Assembly: GCF_021789175.1 (NCBI RefSeq)
Contig: NZ_CP084560.1
Location: forward strand, 1,984,001 to 2,048,000
Direction: 5' to 3'
Length of the DNA: 64,000 nucleotides
From: Arthrobacter sp. FW306-2-2C-D06B
Lineage (GTDB): Bacteria; Actinomycetota; Actinomycetes; Actinomycetales; Micrococcaceae
The notes under the pieces are model-generated. The model searched no databases. It saw only the letters and a program-made list of their open reading frames with translations, and was not told the DNA's origin. Both the position numbers and the translations under genes were made by a program. This document shows positions 9,438 to 18,970 of the stretch, in pieces. The first letter of the stretch is position 1. Each line of letters begins with the position of its first letter.

Positions 9438-10928
9438 TCAGCGGTCGAGTAGGGCAACGACGGATTTGGCCTCAAGATACGCGTCGACTGCTTCGGGCCC
9501 GTTCGCGCATCCCCAACCCGACTGCTTGTAACCGCCCACCGGTACTTGCGCTCCGCCGGCCCGGTGCACATTGATACCTACCCGCCCGGCACGAAGCCTC
9601 CGCGCGATCGAGTGGGCTTCACCCACGTCACGGGTCCACACGCTGGCCGCCAAACCGTATTCCGAGTCGTTGGCTGCAGTCACCGCCTCATCGATATCGG
9701 AGAAAGGCAACGCGCCGATGACGGGACCGAAGATTTCCTCCTTCATCATGCGCATCGAAGGGGTGACGTTCGCAACGACGGTGGGCTCGAAGAAATATCC
9801 CTTCTCGCCGATCCGCGATCCTCCACTCACGATACGTGCACCCTCTGCAACGGCACCTTCGACGTACTCAGTGACCCGATCGAGCTGATTCTGGGAAATG
9901 AGAGGCCCCAGGTCCACGCCGGCATCGGTAGCGTAACCGGCCTTTAGCTTCCGTCCTTCTCTGGCGATTCCTTCCACGACTTCATCGAATATTTTCTCGT
10001 GTATGAGGAGCCGGGTGCCTGCCGAGCAGACCTGTCCCGTGTTCCAGAAGATGCCCGCTGCGATTCCCGAAATGGCGGAGGGAAGGTCAGCGTCGGCCAG
10101 TACGATTACCGGTGACTTCCCACCTAGTTCGAGGGTGAGTTTCTTCAGGTTGCCGGCCGACGCTTGCACAATCGATCTGCCGACCTCGGTGGAACCGGTG
10201 AATGCGACCTTGTCCACATCCTCATGTGCGGCGATCGCAGCGCCGACTACTGACCCAGACCCAGTCACGATGTTGACTACCCCGTCGGGGACACCGGCTT
10301 CTTGAAGTAGTGCTCCAAGCCGCAAGGCAGTGAGCGGCGTCTCGCTAGCCGGCTTTAGGACGCACGAACAGCCCGCTGCCAGTGCCGGCGCGAGTTTCTG
10401 GGAGGCAGCGATGAGCGGCACATTCCACGGGACGATCAGTCCCGCTACGCCAACAGGTTCGCGAAGCGTGTAGCCAAGGATGCGGCGTTCGGCGGAACCG
10501 ACGTCGATTGTCTTGCCGTGGATCTTGTCCGCCCATCCGGCGAAGTAGCGGAACTGGTTGATCGCCTCGACCACCATGCCCCGTGCCTGCGGCAGGGGAA
10601 TGCCTAGGTCGAGGCTCTCCAGTCGCGCCAGCTCGTCAGCATTTGCCTCAAGCAGTTCAGCGGTGCGCCAGAGAATGACCCCCCGATCTGCACCCGAGAG
10701 CCGGCGCCAACGTTCGTCTTCGAACGCGCGCCTGGCCGCCTGTACCGCCAGGTCGACATCCCTTTCGTCCGCCTTGGCTACCTTAGCGATCACTTCGCCC
10801 GTGCCGGGGTTGTAGACGTCGAAATAGTTGCCAGATATTGAAGGGATCCAGGATCCGTCCACGAGCATTTGCAGTGGGTGTTCCAGGCTGTCGATGGCGG
10901 TCGTCTGGTCCGTGGCTGTTTTAGTCAT
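9438..10928 (-). CDS. Aldehyde dehydrogenase (NAD+-dependent, betaine-aldehyde type)
   Basis: Oxidises an aldehyde to the acid with NAD+. The protein has 496 residues, normal for the superfamily. Visible are VPWNVPLIAA (coenzyme site), the FTGSTEVGR Rossmann loop, the general-base glutamate in LELGGKSP, and the catalytic Cys301 in GQVCSAGTR. The EEIFGPVIGALPF segment is also present. ATG at 10928 follows GGAGGAG, while the frame open further upstream has no site. It is divergent from the glutamine-synthetase-like gene across a 656-base control region containing a 20-bp palindrome, so the two arms are probably co-regulated. A role in oxidising an amino-aldehyde or semialdehyde from the amine pathway is inferred. 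Confidence 0.93.
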   Translation of the reverse strand: MTKTATDQTTAIDSLEHPLQMLVDGSWIPSISGNYFDVYNPGTGEVIAKVAKADERDVDLAVQAARRAFEDERWRRLSGADRGVILWRTAELLEANADELARLESLDLGIPLPQARGMVVEAINQFRYFAGWADKIHGKTIDVGSAERRILGYTLREPVGVAGLIVPWNVPLIAASQKLAPALAAGCSCVLKPASETPLTALRLGALLQEAGVPDGVVNIVTGSGSVVGAAIAAHEDVDKVAFTGSTEVGRSIVQASAGNLKKLTLELGGKSPVIVLADADLPSAISGIAAGIFWNTGQVCSAGTRLLIHEKIFDEVVEGIAREGRKLKAGYATDAGVDLGPLISQNQLDRVTEYVEGAVAEGARIVSGGSRIGEKGYFFEPTVVANVTPSMRMMKEEIFGPVIGALPFSDIDEAVTAANDSEYGLAASVWTRDVGEAHSIARRLRAGRVGINVHRAGGAQVPVGGYKQSGWGCANGPEAVDAYLEAKSVVALLDR

Positions 10929-11584
10929 TTTCTCCTCCACAGGACGGTGGGTCACGCTGCCGTTAGTCGGCGAGGCGAAGCCGTCCTGCACCATGTTGAC
11001 AACGCTCAGCGTTGAAGAATTGCAAAAGAGGTCAGCAGAATTGCGCCTGAAGTGGTCCAGGGGAGCTCCAGCGGGATGTAATTCTCGTTGGTTTCGCGAG
11101 GCATCCGCTGGAACGCGACATCGCGCGGGCTTTCTCCCTGATCGGATTCGCCCCGCTTCGGCCGCTTGGCTGATCACACAGTCAAGCTCAAGGAACAGCT
11201 TTACGCATTTTATATGATTCGTCAACGAGCCTGCTGTCGCGCAGCCTGAGCCAAACCCGGAGCCGACATGATCTACGCTCGCAAGGTCAAGTCGCACTTG
11301 GGGGGTTGACAATCCATATCTGGCACGCCCATCGCGCACCAAACCTCCTTGCGCCGCGGAGTTGCTCAAAATTGCCTAAATTGGCCATTGACAATAATCC
11401 TCTAACATTAGAGGATAGGTTCTTAAGTCTTCGGCTTACTGACTTCGCAACAACGAATCAGCCAAAGTACGTATGTTTCAAATGACCCCGCATCTGGTCC
11501 ACTTCTACGTTGGGGGAGTGAAGTGGAGGCAGGGCCGGGGACACGGGGCTCGAAGTAGCCCGTCGCCGACAAAGGAGAAATAAG
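10929..11584. promoter_or_regulatory. Divergent control region, aldehyde dehydrogenase / glutamine-synthetase-like operon
   Basis: The 656 bases between the divergent genes contain no credible gene. At 11388-11393 there is a TTGACA hexamer directed to the right. It is followed immediately by a near-symmetric 20-bp site (11397-11416), and a weak -10 (GAGGAT, 11411-11416) stands 17 bases from the hexamer. Placing the palindrome over the spacer and -10 would let a bound regulator block the rightward promoter. Confidence 0.5.
11397..11416. promoter_or_regulatory. 20-bp palindrome, candidate operator
   Basis: ATCCTCTAA-CA-TTAGAGGAT: nine-base arms with a two-base centre and no mismatch. It lies between a TTGACA hexamer and the glutamine-synthetase-like gene. 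The symmetry suits a dimeric helix-turn-helix repressor. No regulator gene is adjacent; the regulator is unknown. Confidence 0.6.
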
Positions 11585-12979
11585 TTGCCGATTCCCACCC
11601 TTGGCCAGTTGTATGCCGATAGTGAGCGTACAGCTCGGATTTTGGAGATAGAACAAGAACTGCGGTCGGCGGGCGTTAAGCACGTATACCTGCAGTATGT
11701 CACCCTGCAGGGCCGAGTGCAGGCCAAGGTCGTGCCGACTGAGTACTGGGTCCAGGCCGCGTCGAAGGGCATGAACTGGGCGTATGTTGTCGCTGGAGGC
11801 AACCATATGACGCTCGATGGACGCACCGTCGGTTCAGGGGGTGCGGCGACCCAAGAGGGTCTCATGCTTCCAGACCTGGACACGCTGGCGATCCTTCCTT
11901 GGGACACGCGGATCGCACGTGTCTTCTGCACGCATTACCGACGGTTGGAAGAAGACGAGGCTCCGGGTGAAGTGGCCGACGATGACTGTCGGGCAATGCT
12001 CAAAATTGCGTTGGACGATCTGCAAACCGATCTTGGAATCGAGGCGGCAAGCGGGTGCGAGCCGGAGATGAGCTGGTTTAAGGACGCAGATTCGATGGAC
12101 GCCTCCCGCAGCCACTTCCCGTCCCATGTCGGTACGTCTTATCACGTCCGTCATCTCGACGATGTGCGGGACGTCCTGACTAAGGTCACGGAGTACGCCA
12201 CTGCTTTGGGATTCACGATGATTCAGGCGGACTACGAGGACCCCGGACAACTAGAGATCAACTTCCAGCATGACAACTTCCTTGCCACGGCCGATCGTCT
12301 GGTGACCTTCCGGCAGATCTGCCTGCAGGTTGCCAAGGAGCTGGGCATTATCGCCACCTTTATGCCCAAACCGGTCGCTGGGATCATGGCCAACGGCTGT
12401 CACCACCATGTCAGCTTCTGGCGTGACGGAGAGAACATCATGCTTGATCCGGACGTCTTTTCGCGGCGTAACCTCAACGATGTTGGACTCCACGCAGTCG
12501 GCGGACTTCTGGCGCATGCTCGGGGAATGATGGCGCTCCTCGCCCCGACAGTGAATTCCTACAAGCGCTTCCTTGATTCGAATTGGTCGCCGACCGAAAC
12601 GAACTGGGGATATGACAACCGGGCCTGTGCCTTCCGCGTCGTTCCGGGCCGCGTCGAAGTTCGGAGCCCCGATGCGAGTACGAACCCCTACCTCTCGCAC
12701 CTAGCGATTCTCGCTGCGGTACGGGATGGCTGGGAGAACAAAATCGACCCCGGGCCAGCACAAGACGGGGTATCCAGGGACGGAACGTTTGACTTCCCTG
12801 CGCTGCCTATGACGCTCGGTGAGGCGCTCGACGCGTTCGAGTCCGATGAGGTGATTTCGTCCGCATTGAGTCCGTCACTTCGTGAGAGTTTTGTTGATGC
12901 CAAGAGGGATGAGTGGATGCGCTTCTGCGGTGCGATCACAAGCTGGGACTTCGATAACTACCTCAACTACGTCCCGTAG
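11585..12979 (+). CDS. Glutamine-synthetase-like gamma-glutamylamide ligase
   Basis: ATP-dependent ligase of the glutamine synthetase superfamily, 464 residues. It carries the metal/ATP site motif NGCHHHVSFW, the glutamate-binding segment QLEINFQH, and FRVVPGRVEVRSPDASTNPY near the C-terminus. It lacks features of GlnA such as the adenylylation-site context. It resembles the PuuA/GlnA3-type enzymes that join glutamate to amines. The start is TTG at 11585 with AAAGGAG eight bases upstream. It is the first gene of a rightward cluster (aminotransferase, permease, P450 system, aldehyde dehydrogenase), which supports amine activation rather than ammonia assimilation. The exact amine is unknown. 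Confidence 0.88.
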   Translation: MPIPTLGQLYADSERTARILEIEQELRSAGVKHVYLQYVTLQGRVQAKVVPTEYWVQAASKGMNWAYVVAGGNHMTLDGRTVGSGGAATQEGLMLPDLDTLAILPWDTRIARVFCTHYRRLEEDEAPGEVADDDCRAMLKIALDDLQTDLGIEAASGCEPEMSWFKDADSMDASRSHFPSHVGTSYHVRHLDDVRDVLTKVTEYATALGFTMIQADYEDPGQLEINFQHDNFLATADRLVTFRQICLQVAKELGIIATFMPKPVAGIMANGCHHHVSFWRDGENIMLDPDVFSRRNLNDVGLHAVGGLLAHARGMMALLAPTVNSYKRFLDSNWSPTETNWGYDNRACAFRVVPGRVEVRSPDASTNPYLSHLAILAAVRDGWENKIDPGPAQDGVSRDGTFDFPALPMTLGEALDAFESDEVISSALSPSLRESFVDAKRDEWMRFCGAITSWDFDNYLNYVP

Positions 12980-13155
12980 GGCAGATGATTGCGGCTCCGC
13001 CATCGTATTTGCGGAGCCGTAATCGGGCCCTCGATTGCAGAGACTTCGATCCCGAGCAACGAAGTCAGCAAAAACTTGAAACCAGGTGTCCGGTAGGGGA
13101 CCCGACTTGGCGTGGGCATCGCCGCGCGTTGCCAAAGACTATGAAGGAGCGACAC

Positions 13156-14535
13156 ATGATGACCGAAACACTGCGTACTGAATCGTTACCGACACTCCAG
13201 GCGGCCGCACATCGCCATCTCTGGATGCACTTTGCCGACATGTCCTCTTACGAGGATCGTGAGATCCCGACCGTGGTGAAAGGCGAGGGCGCCTACGTTT
13301 GGGACGATCGCGGGCGTCGTTACATCGACGGCCTTGCATCGCTTTACTGCGTCAATGCAGGACACGGAAGGCGTGAGATCGCGGATGCTGTCCATAATCA
13401 GCTCAAGGATCTCGAGTACTTCCCGGTCTGGAACTACGCGACCCCTCCGGCTGTCAAGCTGGCAGAGAGGGTCGCCGAATTAGCGCCCGGCAATCTCAAC
13501 CGGGTGTTCTTTACCTCCGGCGGTTCGGAGTCTGTCGAGTCAGCGTGGAAGCTTGCACGCCAGTACCACCGTCTGCGCGGCCACGAGGGGAAGACCAAGA
13601 TCATCGGCCGGACCGGTGCCTACCATGGGACGACGATGGGCGCGCTGTCGATCACCGGAATCCCGAGCATGCAGGAGCCCTTCCTCCCGCTCGTGCCGGG
13701 CGTCTTGCATGCGCCCAAGGTCGATAACTACCGGGCGACCGTCGGCCCCGAACAGCATGCCCTCGATTGCGCGAATGCGGTTGCCGACATCATCAAGGCC
13801 GAAGGAGCCAACACTATTGCCGCGATCATCGTGGAGCCGGTGCAGAACTCCGGCGGTTGCCTACCTGCAGATCCGATCTACTTCCAGCGGCTGCGCGAGA
13901 TCTGCGATGCCAACGATGTGCTGCTTATCTCGGACGAGACGATCTGCGCCTGGGGACGGACAGGGGCCTTCTTCGGGTCCGCAGCTCTCGGCTACCAGCC
14001 GGACATCATCACCACCGCCAAGGCGATCACCTCCGCCTACATTCCCATGGGTGCCGTGATCGCCGGTGATCACGTAGTGGAGCCGTTCCTCAGCCGGGGT
14101 GCCGTTTTCGAACACGGCCTGACGTTTGGAGGCCATCCGGTAGCCGCGGCGGCTGGTCTCGCGAACATCGAGATCATCGAGAACGAAAACCTGTGCGGCC
14201 GCGCCACCGAGCTCGGCGCGCGCCTGCGCGCTGGACTTGAAGGACTCTATGACATCCCGATCGTCGGCGATGTCCGCGGCGCGGGCTTCTTCCAGGCGAT
14301 CGAGTTGGTCAAGGACCAGAAAACGAAGGAGTCCCTCCCCGCTGAGACGTTGTTGAAGTGGTCGAGGGAGGTTCCAGGAATGCTATTTGACCGGGGTCTC
14401 GTGTGCCGTGCGATTCACCGCGGGGCACCCATCATCCAGTTCGCCCCGACGCTTGTCTCAAGCGAGCAAGACGTGGACGACATCGTTAGCATCGTGGACG
14501 ACGTCCTCCGGATCAAGCTGGCAGAACTCGGCTGA
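13156..14535 (+). CDS. Class III (omega) aminotransferase
   Basis: PLP-dependent transaminase of 459 residues, of the putrescine/beta-alanine/GABA-type aminotransferase group. The N-terminal LWMHFADMSSYEDREIP and the FTSGGSESVESAWKLARQY segment are typical of SpuC-like putrescine-pyruvate or omega-amino-acid:pyruvate transaminases. The Schiff-base lysine is in TTAKAITSAYIPMG, and DETICAWGRTG contains the PLP-contacting Asp. Two adjacent ATGs (13156, 13159) follow AAGGAG; I chose the first. It would convert a terminal amine or omega-amino acid to an aldehyde, which the neighbouring aldehyde dehydrogenases could oxidise. Confidence 0.92.
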   Translation: MMTETLRTESLPTLQAAAHRHLWMHFADMSSYEDREIPTVVKGEGAYVWDDRGRRYIDGLASLYCVNAGHGRREIADAVHNQLKDLEYFPVWNYATPPAVKLAERVAELAPGNLNRVFFTSGGSESVESAWKLARQYHRLRGHEGKTKIIGRTGAYHGTTMGALSITGIPSMQEPFLPLVPGVLHAPKVDNYRATVGPEQHALDCANAVADIIKAEGANTIAAIIVEPVQNSGGCLPADPIYFQRLREICDANDVLLISDETICAWGRTGAFFGSAALGYQPDIITTAKAITSAYIPMGAVIAGDHVVEPFLSRGAVFEHGLTFGGHPVAAAAGLANIEIIENENLCGRATELGARLRAGLEGLYDIPIVGDVRGAGFFQAIELVKDQKTKESLPAETLLKWSREVPGMLFDRGLVCRAIHRGAPIIQFAPTLVSSEQDVDDIVSIVDDVLRIKLAELG

Positions 14536-14692
14536 GCCCGTCGGTTCGGTCCGTTCGGGGGAGCTGACTCCGGTCTGGTCTCTCAACTACGCCAGACCGC
14601 TGGATCCAAGCGGACCACATCGACACCTTTACGTTCGAAATATTTATCCAATCCCGTCGTCCGTCGAGGACGCCAGAATAAGGAGAAACTCG

Positions 14693-16141
14693 ATGTTAAA
14701 TCCGGAAGTTTCAGAGCTGAAGGAAGCCGAGCCGAAAACACAGCTCCCCAAAGGTCTAAAGGGAAATCTTGGCGTGTGGGGTGTGGTGGCGCAAGTCCTC
14801 GCGGTCATCGCACCGATGTTCGGCGCTTCAGCCGGCGTCGCGACCGTCGTCATCGCCGGCAACGGTATTGGCGCCGCGCTGACGATCTTGGTCACCGGTG
14901 CCGTGCTTGCGCTGTTCTCTGTCGGCTATTTGCAACTCGTTCGAGCGGTCAAGAACCCAGGGGCGTTCTATGCCTACATCACCGCTGGTCTCGGCCGTGA
15001 GTTCGGCCTCGCCGCGGGCATGCTTGCTTTGGTCACGTACTTCTTCGGCGTGGTCGCCGTTAGCGCATTTGCTGGCGCCCAAGTTGCCCATTACCTAGGC
15101 ATTTTCCCGTGGTGGGTTTGGGCGGTCATTGCTACGCTGCTTTGCGTCGTGCTGGTCTCACGGGGCATCGACTTCTCGGCTCGCCTCCTCGGGGTCTATG
15201 TCGCCGTTGAACTCATAGTCGTCCTGGTGTTTATCGTCATCGCGCTCATCAACGGCGGTCCCAATGGGCTCACCACGGAACCGTTCACGTGGCAGGCATT
15301 TACTTCGTCCGGCTCGATCGCCGTCGGCGCCCTGTTCGCGATCAGCATGTTTCTCGGCTTCGAGGCTACCACCATATTCCGTGAAGAAGTTCGCGATCCG
15401 GAGCGCACGATCCCGCGCGCTACCTACCTTGTCGTGGTGCTGATCGCAGTGTTGTACGCTGCGGCGGCTTGGGCCACGATCGTGATGTTCGGCGTCGATA
15501 ATGTTGTCCAACAGCTGACCAGCGATTTGTCGGGTTCATTCGCCACGGGACTCGCGATGCACACCAGTCCCGTGGTTGGCGAGGTCGCCACACTCTTGCT
15601 ACTGGGCAGTGCGCTGGCCTCGTTGCTGGCCCTCTGCAACGTCGCCATCCGCTACGCATACTCGTTGGGTGCGGACGGGATCTTCCCGCGCAGTCTGGGT
15701 ACCCCGCACGCCCGAATCGGTTCCCCGCACCGTGCGGCTGCCGCCCTCGGTGTGGTCGCGACAGTGCTTCTGCTGGTACTGGCGCCGTTCGGGTTCAGCG
15801 CTGACGATATCTACGTCTGGTTCGCGGGAGGCCTGGCGCTAGGCATCCTGACGACGATGTTCCTGGTGAACGTGGCCGTCCTCACCTACTTCCTTCGGCG
15901 TCGTGGAGGCGAGGGATGGTCGTGGCCCAAGATGGTAGTCCTGCCTGCAGTGAGTCTCGTGACCCTTGGCGTGTTGCTTTTCATGGCCAGCACGCAGTTT
16001 TCCCTGTTCGTCGGGGACAATAGCGCCGTCGTTCTAGTGATGCAGGGCACTCTCTATGTCGCCATCGTAGGAGGCCTGCTGTACGCGCTGTACCTGCGCA
16101 AAGCCAAACCGGACACGTATGCACGGATTGGTCGTCAGTAG
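14693..16141 (+). CDS. APC-family amino acid/amine permease
   Basis: Cytoplasmic-membrane transporter of 482 residues with about 12 hydrophobic segments. The first is preceded by LGVWGVVAQVLAVIAPMFG, a typical APC helix-1 substrate loop, and helix 6 carries FLGFEATTIFREEVRDPERT, which matches the conserved APC GFE..EE segment. The start is ATG at 14693 with AAGGAG upstream. It lies between the aminotransferase and P450 genes on the same strand, so it probably imports the amine or amino-acid substrate of this pathway. Substrate not determinable from sequence. Confidence 0.9.
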   Translation: MLNPEVSELKEAEPKTQLPKGLKGNLGVWGVVAQVLAVIAPMFGASAGVATVVIAGNGIGAALTILVTGAVLALFSVGYLQLVRAVKNPGAFYAYITAGLGREFGLAAGMLALVTYFFGVVAVSAFAGAQVAHYLGIFPWWVWAVIATLLCVVLVSRGIDFSARLLGVYVAVELIVVLVFIVIALINGGPNGLTTEPFTWQAFTSSGSIAVGALFAISMFLGFEATTIFREEVRDPERTIPRATYLVVVLIAVLYAAAAWATIVMFGVDNVVQQLTSDLSGSFATGLAMHTSPVVGEVATLLLLGSALASLLALCNVAIRYAYSLGADGIFPRSLGTPHARIGSPHRAAAALGVVATVLLLVLAPFGFSADDIYVWFAGGLALGILTTMFLVNVAVLTYFLRRRGGEGWSWPKMVVLPAVSLVTLGVLLFMASTQFSLFVGDNSAVVLVMQGTLYVAIVGGLLYALYLRKAKPDTYARIGRQ

Positions 16142-16288
16142 CCGCGCGTAGGCGGCGTCCAAACGTCCTTTTTGCCCAAAGGGGTCTCGGCCCCGCCGGC
16201 TCAAAAGTTACCCAACTGAACTATTGAGTCTGAACATCTAAAATTACATGATAAATCTATAAAATCTTCGCTATATCAGGAGACACGC
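16142..16288 (+). promoter_or_regulatory. AT-rich leader before the P450 gene
   Basis: The last 80 bases (about 16205-16275) are strikingly AT-rich for this genome and could hold a separate promoter for the P450-ferredoxin-reductase genes. An AGGAG ribosome site lies six bases before the P450 ATG. No clean -35/-10 pair or palindrome is apparent. Confidence 0.4.
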
Positions 16289-17488
16289 ATGAGCTCTGCA
16301 ACCACTGACGTTCCGTATTTCGACATGTTGGACCCCGACTTCGCGATCACCTCCGACGAAGTCCATCAGGCGCGTGAGCGCTCGTGGTATGCGGAAACGA
16401 ACTACGGGCTGGCCATCCTCCGGTATGACGAGCTCACACGGCTCATCAAGCACCCCAAACTGCGTCAGGGCAGTGGTTCATGGATGGCGCTCAACGGCAT
16501 CCATGACGGGCCGCTGGCCGAGTGGTGGGCTAGCTGGATCCTCCACCATGAGGGCGAGGCCCACCATCGACTGCGCCGGCTCCTGAACCCATCGTTCACT
16601 CAGAAGGTCGTCGCGCCCCTCGCCCCACGGTTCAGTGCCCTTGCGAATGAAGTCATTGATTCCTTCGCCGACAACGGAAGCTTCGACTTCGTTTCCGAGT
16701 TCGCCGATCCCTACGTGGCGCGGGCCATCTCGATCCTTCTGGGGATCCCCGAGGAGGAATGGCCGATCATCGCAGAGGATGCCACGACCCTCGGGCTGTC
16801 CCTGGGCGTTACGGTCAAGCAGGACCTTCCGAAGATCGAGGCCGCTCTGGGCCGCCTGCAGGGGTACGCCGACACCATCATCGCGGATCGACGGGCTAAC
16901 GACCGGGGAGACTTCGTGAGTTCCCTCGTGGCATCGTCGAAGGAACCGAACGGCCTCACCGCCAACGAGCTGCGCGACGTTCTGGCGCTTCTGGTGCTGG
17001 GCGGGTACGACACGACTCGCAACCAACTCGGTCTCGCGATGCAGACCTTCTTGGAATACCCCGACCAGTGGAACCTGCTGGGCGAGCAGCCCGAGTTGGC
17101 CCGTGCGGCCGTCGAGGAGGTTATGCGCGTGAACCCGACGACCCGGTGGGTAACTCGTCAGGCGGTCGAAACCTTCGAATTCCAGGGCCTGGTCATCGAG
17201 GAAGGCACAACGATTCACATGATCAACGAGTCCGCCGGCACCGATACCCGTTCATTCGAAGAGCCGGAGTTCGACATCACCGCCGAGCGAAAGCCGCATT
17301 TCGGCTTCGGTGGCGGCGTGCACCACTGTCTGGGTCACTTCGTGGCCCGTAGCGACATGGGCGAAGCGTTGGTTGCCCTATCGAGTCGTCTGCGCGACCT
17401 GCGTCCGAAGACCGGCGACGGTTGGCTCCCCGACTCGGGCAACACTGGCCCGACGAAACTCCCCATCACATTCACCGCTGTCCGCTGA
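16289..17488 (+). CDS. Cytochrome P450 monooxygenase
   Basis: Soluble class I bacterial P450, 399 residues. The heme thiolate is Cys347 in FGFGGGVHHCLGH, the oxygen-activation I-helix is LVLGGYDTTRNQ, and the ExxR pair is in VEEVMR. Electrons would come from the adjacent ferredoxin and reductase. In mycobacteria, P450s next to a ferredoxin and a glutamine-synthetase-like gene open cyclic secondary amines (piperidine, pyrrolidine, morpholine; the pip and mor genes). The same neighbourhood here suggests oxidation alpha to nitrogen. That assignment is by context; membership of CYP151 or another family needs alignment. ATG at 16289 has an AGGAG site. Confidence 0.93.
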   Translation: MSSATTDVPYFDMLDPDFAITSDEVHQARERSWYAETNYGLAILRYDELTRLIKHPKLRQGSGSWMALNGIHDGPLAEWWASWILHHEGEAHHRLRRLLNPSFTQKVVAPLAPRFSALANEVIDSFADNGSFDFVSEFADPYVARAISILLGIPEEEWPIIAEDATTLGLSLGVTVKQDLPKIEAALGRLQGYADTIIADRRANDRGDFVSSLVASSKEPNGLTANELRDVLALLVLGGYDTTRNQLGLAMQTFLEYPDQWNLLGEQPELARAAVEEVMRVNPTTRWVTRQAVETFEFQGLVIEEGTTIHMINESAGTDTRSFEEPEFDITAERKPHFGFGGGVHHCLGHFVARSDMGEALVALSSRLRDLRPKTGDGWLPDSGNTGPTKLPITFTAVR

Positions 17489-17516
17489 CGGCAGCATCAC
17501 TACAAGGAGCAATAGC

Positions 17517-17705
17517 ATGCACGTGAAAGTTGATCTCGACCGGTGCCAGGATCATGGCCTTTGCGCGATCGCAGCGCCCGTGGTCTTCCAAATGGACGCT
17601 GACGGCAAGTTGGTTTACGAGGGAGATCCCGACGACTCGCAGTTGGATTACGTAGAAGAGGCCGCGGACGGGTGCCCCGTCGCAGCCATCCTCATTGGCG
17701 AGTAA
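17517..17705 (+). CDS. Ferredoxin, 3Fe-4S type
   Basis: Electron carrier of 62 residues that passes electrons from the reductase to the P450. The cluster ligands are Cys10, Cys16 (spacing CxxxxxC) and Cys53 followed by Pro, the three-cysteine pattern of 3Fe-4S ferredoxins found beside actinobacterial P450s. The start follows AAGGAG, 28 bases after the P450 stop. The reductase ATG begins one base after this gene's stop, so translation is coupled. Confidence 0.93.
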   Translation: MHVKVDLDRCQDHGLCAIAAPVVFQMDADGKLVYEGDPDDSQLDYVEEAADGCPVAAILIGE

Positions 17706-17706
17706 C

Positions 17707-18927
17707 ATGACAGCACACATCGTCGTCGTAGGGGCGTCCATCGCTGGCCTGCGAGCGGCTGAGCAGTTGCGCAAGGTGGGCCACGACGGCCCGATAACTG
17801 TCCTAGGCAAAGAACCCCAGGGTCCGTACAACCGGCCGCCACTGTCCAAGGAAATGCTCGCGGCGCCGGAGAACCTGACGGTCGAGGACATTCATGCCCG
17901 TCTGGCGTTCCCGCGCAAGGCAGCCACCGCTGATGTCGATATCCGGCTGGCCTGCGCAGCAGTGATGGCCGATTTCGAAAACCGCACGGTGACCACACGC
18001 GACGGGGAATCGATCGCCTTCGACGGTCTCGTCGTCGCTACCGGTCTTCGCCCGCGCAGGATCGGCGCGGCTGGGCCAACGGCCGGCCGGCACGTGCTAC
18101 GTACAATTGAGGACTGCATCGGTCTGCGATCCGAGGTCGGACCCGGTACCCGGGTCGTCGTCGTCGGCGCAGGGTTCATCGGCTGCGAGGCCGCTGTCAC
18201 TCTTAGCGGCATTGGAGCCACCGTAACAGTGGTCGAACCGACCGCACGACCGATGCTTCGGGTCGTCGGCGAAGAGTTGGGCCTGGCAGTCCAACGACAC
18301 CACGAGCAGGCGGGTATCGAGTTCCGTGTCGGTTCGTCGGTGGTCGCGTTCAAGGGTGACCAGCGTGTCACCGGCGTGGTGCTTGACAGTGGGGAAGTGC
18401 TTGCGGCAGATGTTGTTGTCGAGTCCGTCGGCTCGGTTCCGAACGTCGAATGGCTCGCAGGCACCGGCGCGTTGGACCTTAGCGACGGCGTATTGTGCGA
18501 CAACAGCCTGCGCGTCGTCGGATTCCGGGCTGCCGTTGCCGCGGGCGACGTGGCGCGGTTCCCCAACCCGCGGTTCGGAAACATCCCGAGGCGTGTGGAG
18601 CACTGGACGATGTCGAACGACACCGCCAAGCAAGCTGCTCTGACTCTGCACCGTGAGCTCCAAGGGCTCGAACCGGACTGCGCCGACTTTGTTCCAATGC
18701 CGTCGTTCTGGAGTGACCAAGGCGAGTTGCGCATACAAAGTATCGGCGTCCCGGCGATTGCTGATCGTGTCGTGATCGAGTCCGGTGATCCTGCGAACCT
18801 TCGCGGCGGCCTACTCGCGATTTACCATGCCGGACCTCAGGTGTGCGGCAGTATCTCGATCAATCTGCCTGCGTCTCGACAGGTCGAGATGAGGGACGCC
18901 ATGCAGATGGTCCCCATGGTCCGATGA
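17707..18927 (+). CDS. Ferredoxin reductase (FAD, NAD(P)H)
   Basis: Pyridine-nucleotide-dependent flavoprotein of 406 residues from ATG at 17707 (a TTG start at 17695 is also in frame). The FAD-binding VVVGASIAGLRAAEQL lies at the N-terminus, followed by YNRPPLSKEML. The second dinucleotide fold VVVVGAGFIGCEAAVTL is around residue 150 and AAGDVARFPNP around residue 280. It belongs to the rubredoxin/putidaredoxin reductase family. The gene directly abuts the ferredoxin gene and completes a three-component P450 system. Confidence 0.92.
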   Translation: MTAHIVVVGASIAGLRAAEQLRKVGHDGPITVLGKEPQGPYNRPPLSKEMLAAPENLTVEDIHARLAFPRKAATADVDIRLACAAVMADFENRTVTTRDGESIAFDGLVVATGLRPRRIGAAGPTAGRHVLRTIEDCIGLRSEVGPGTRVVVVGAGFIGCEAAVTLSGIGATVTVVEPTARPMLRVVGEELGLAVQRHHEQAGIEFRVGSSVVAFKGDQRVTGVVLDSGEVLAADVVVESVGSVPNVEWLAGTGALDLSDGVLCDNSLRVVGFRAAVAAGDVARFPNPRFGNIPRRVEHWTMSNDTAKQAALTLHRELQGLEPDCADFVPMPSFWSDQGELRIQSIGVPAIADRVVIESGDPANLRGGLLAIYHAGPQVCGSISINLPASRQVEMRDAMQMVPMVR

Positions 18928-18970
18928 GGCCGGCCCGAGCAACAGCCAGAACTACAAGAGGAACACATCA

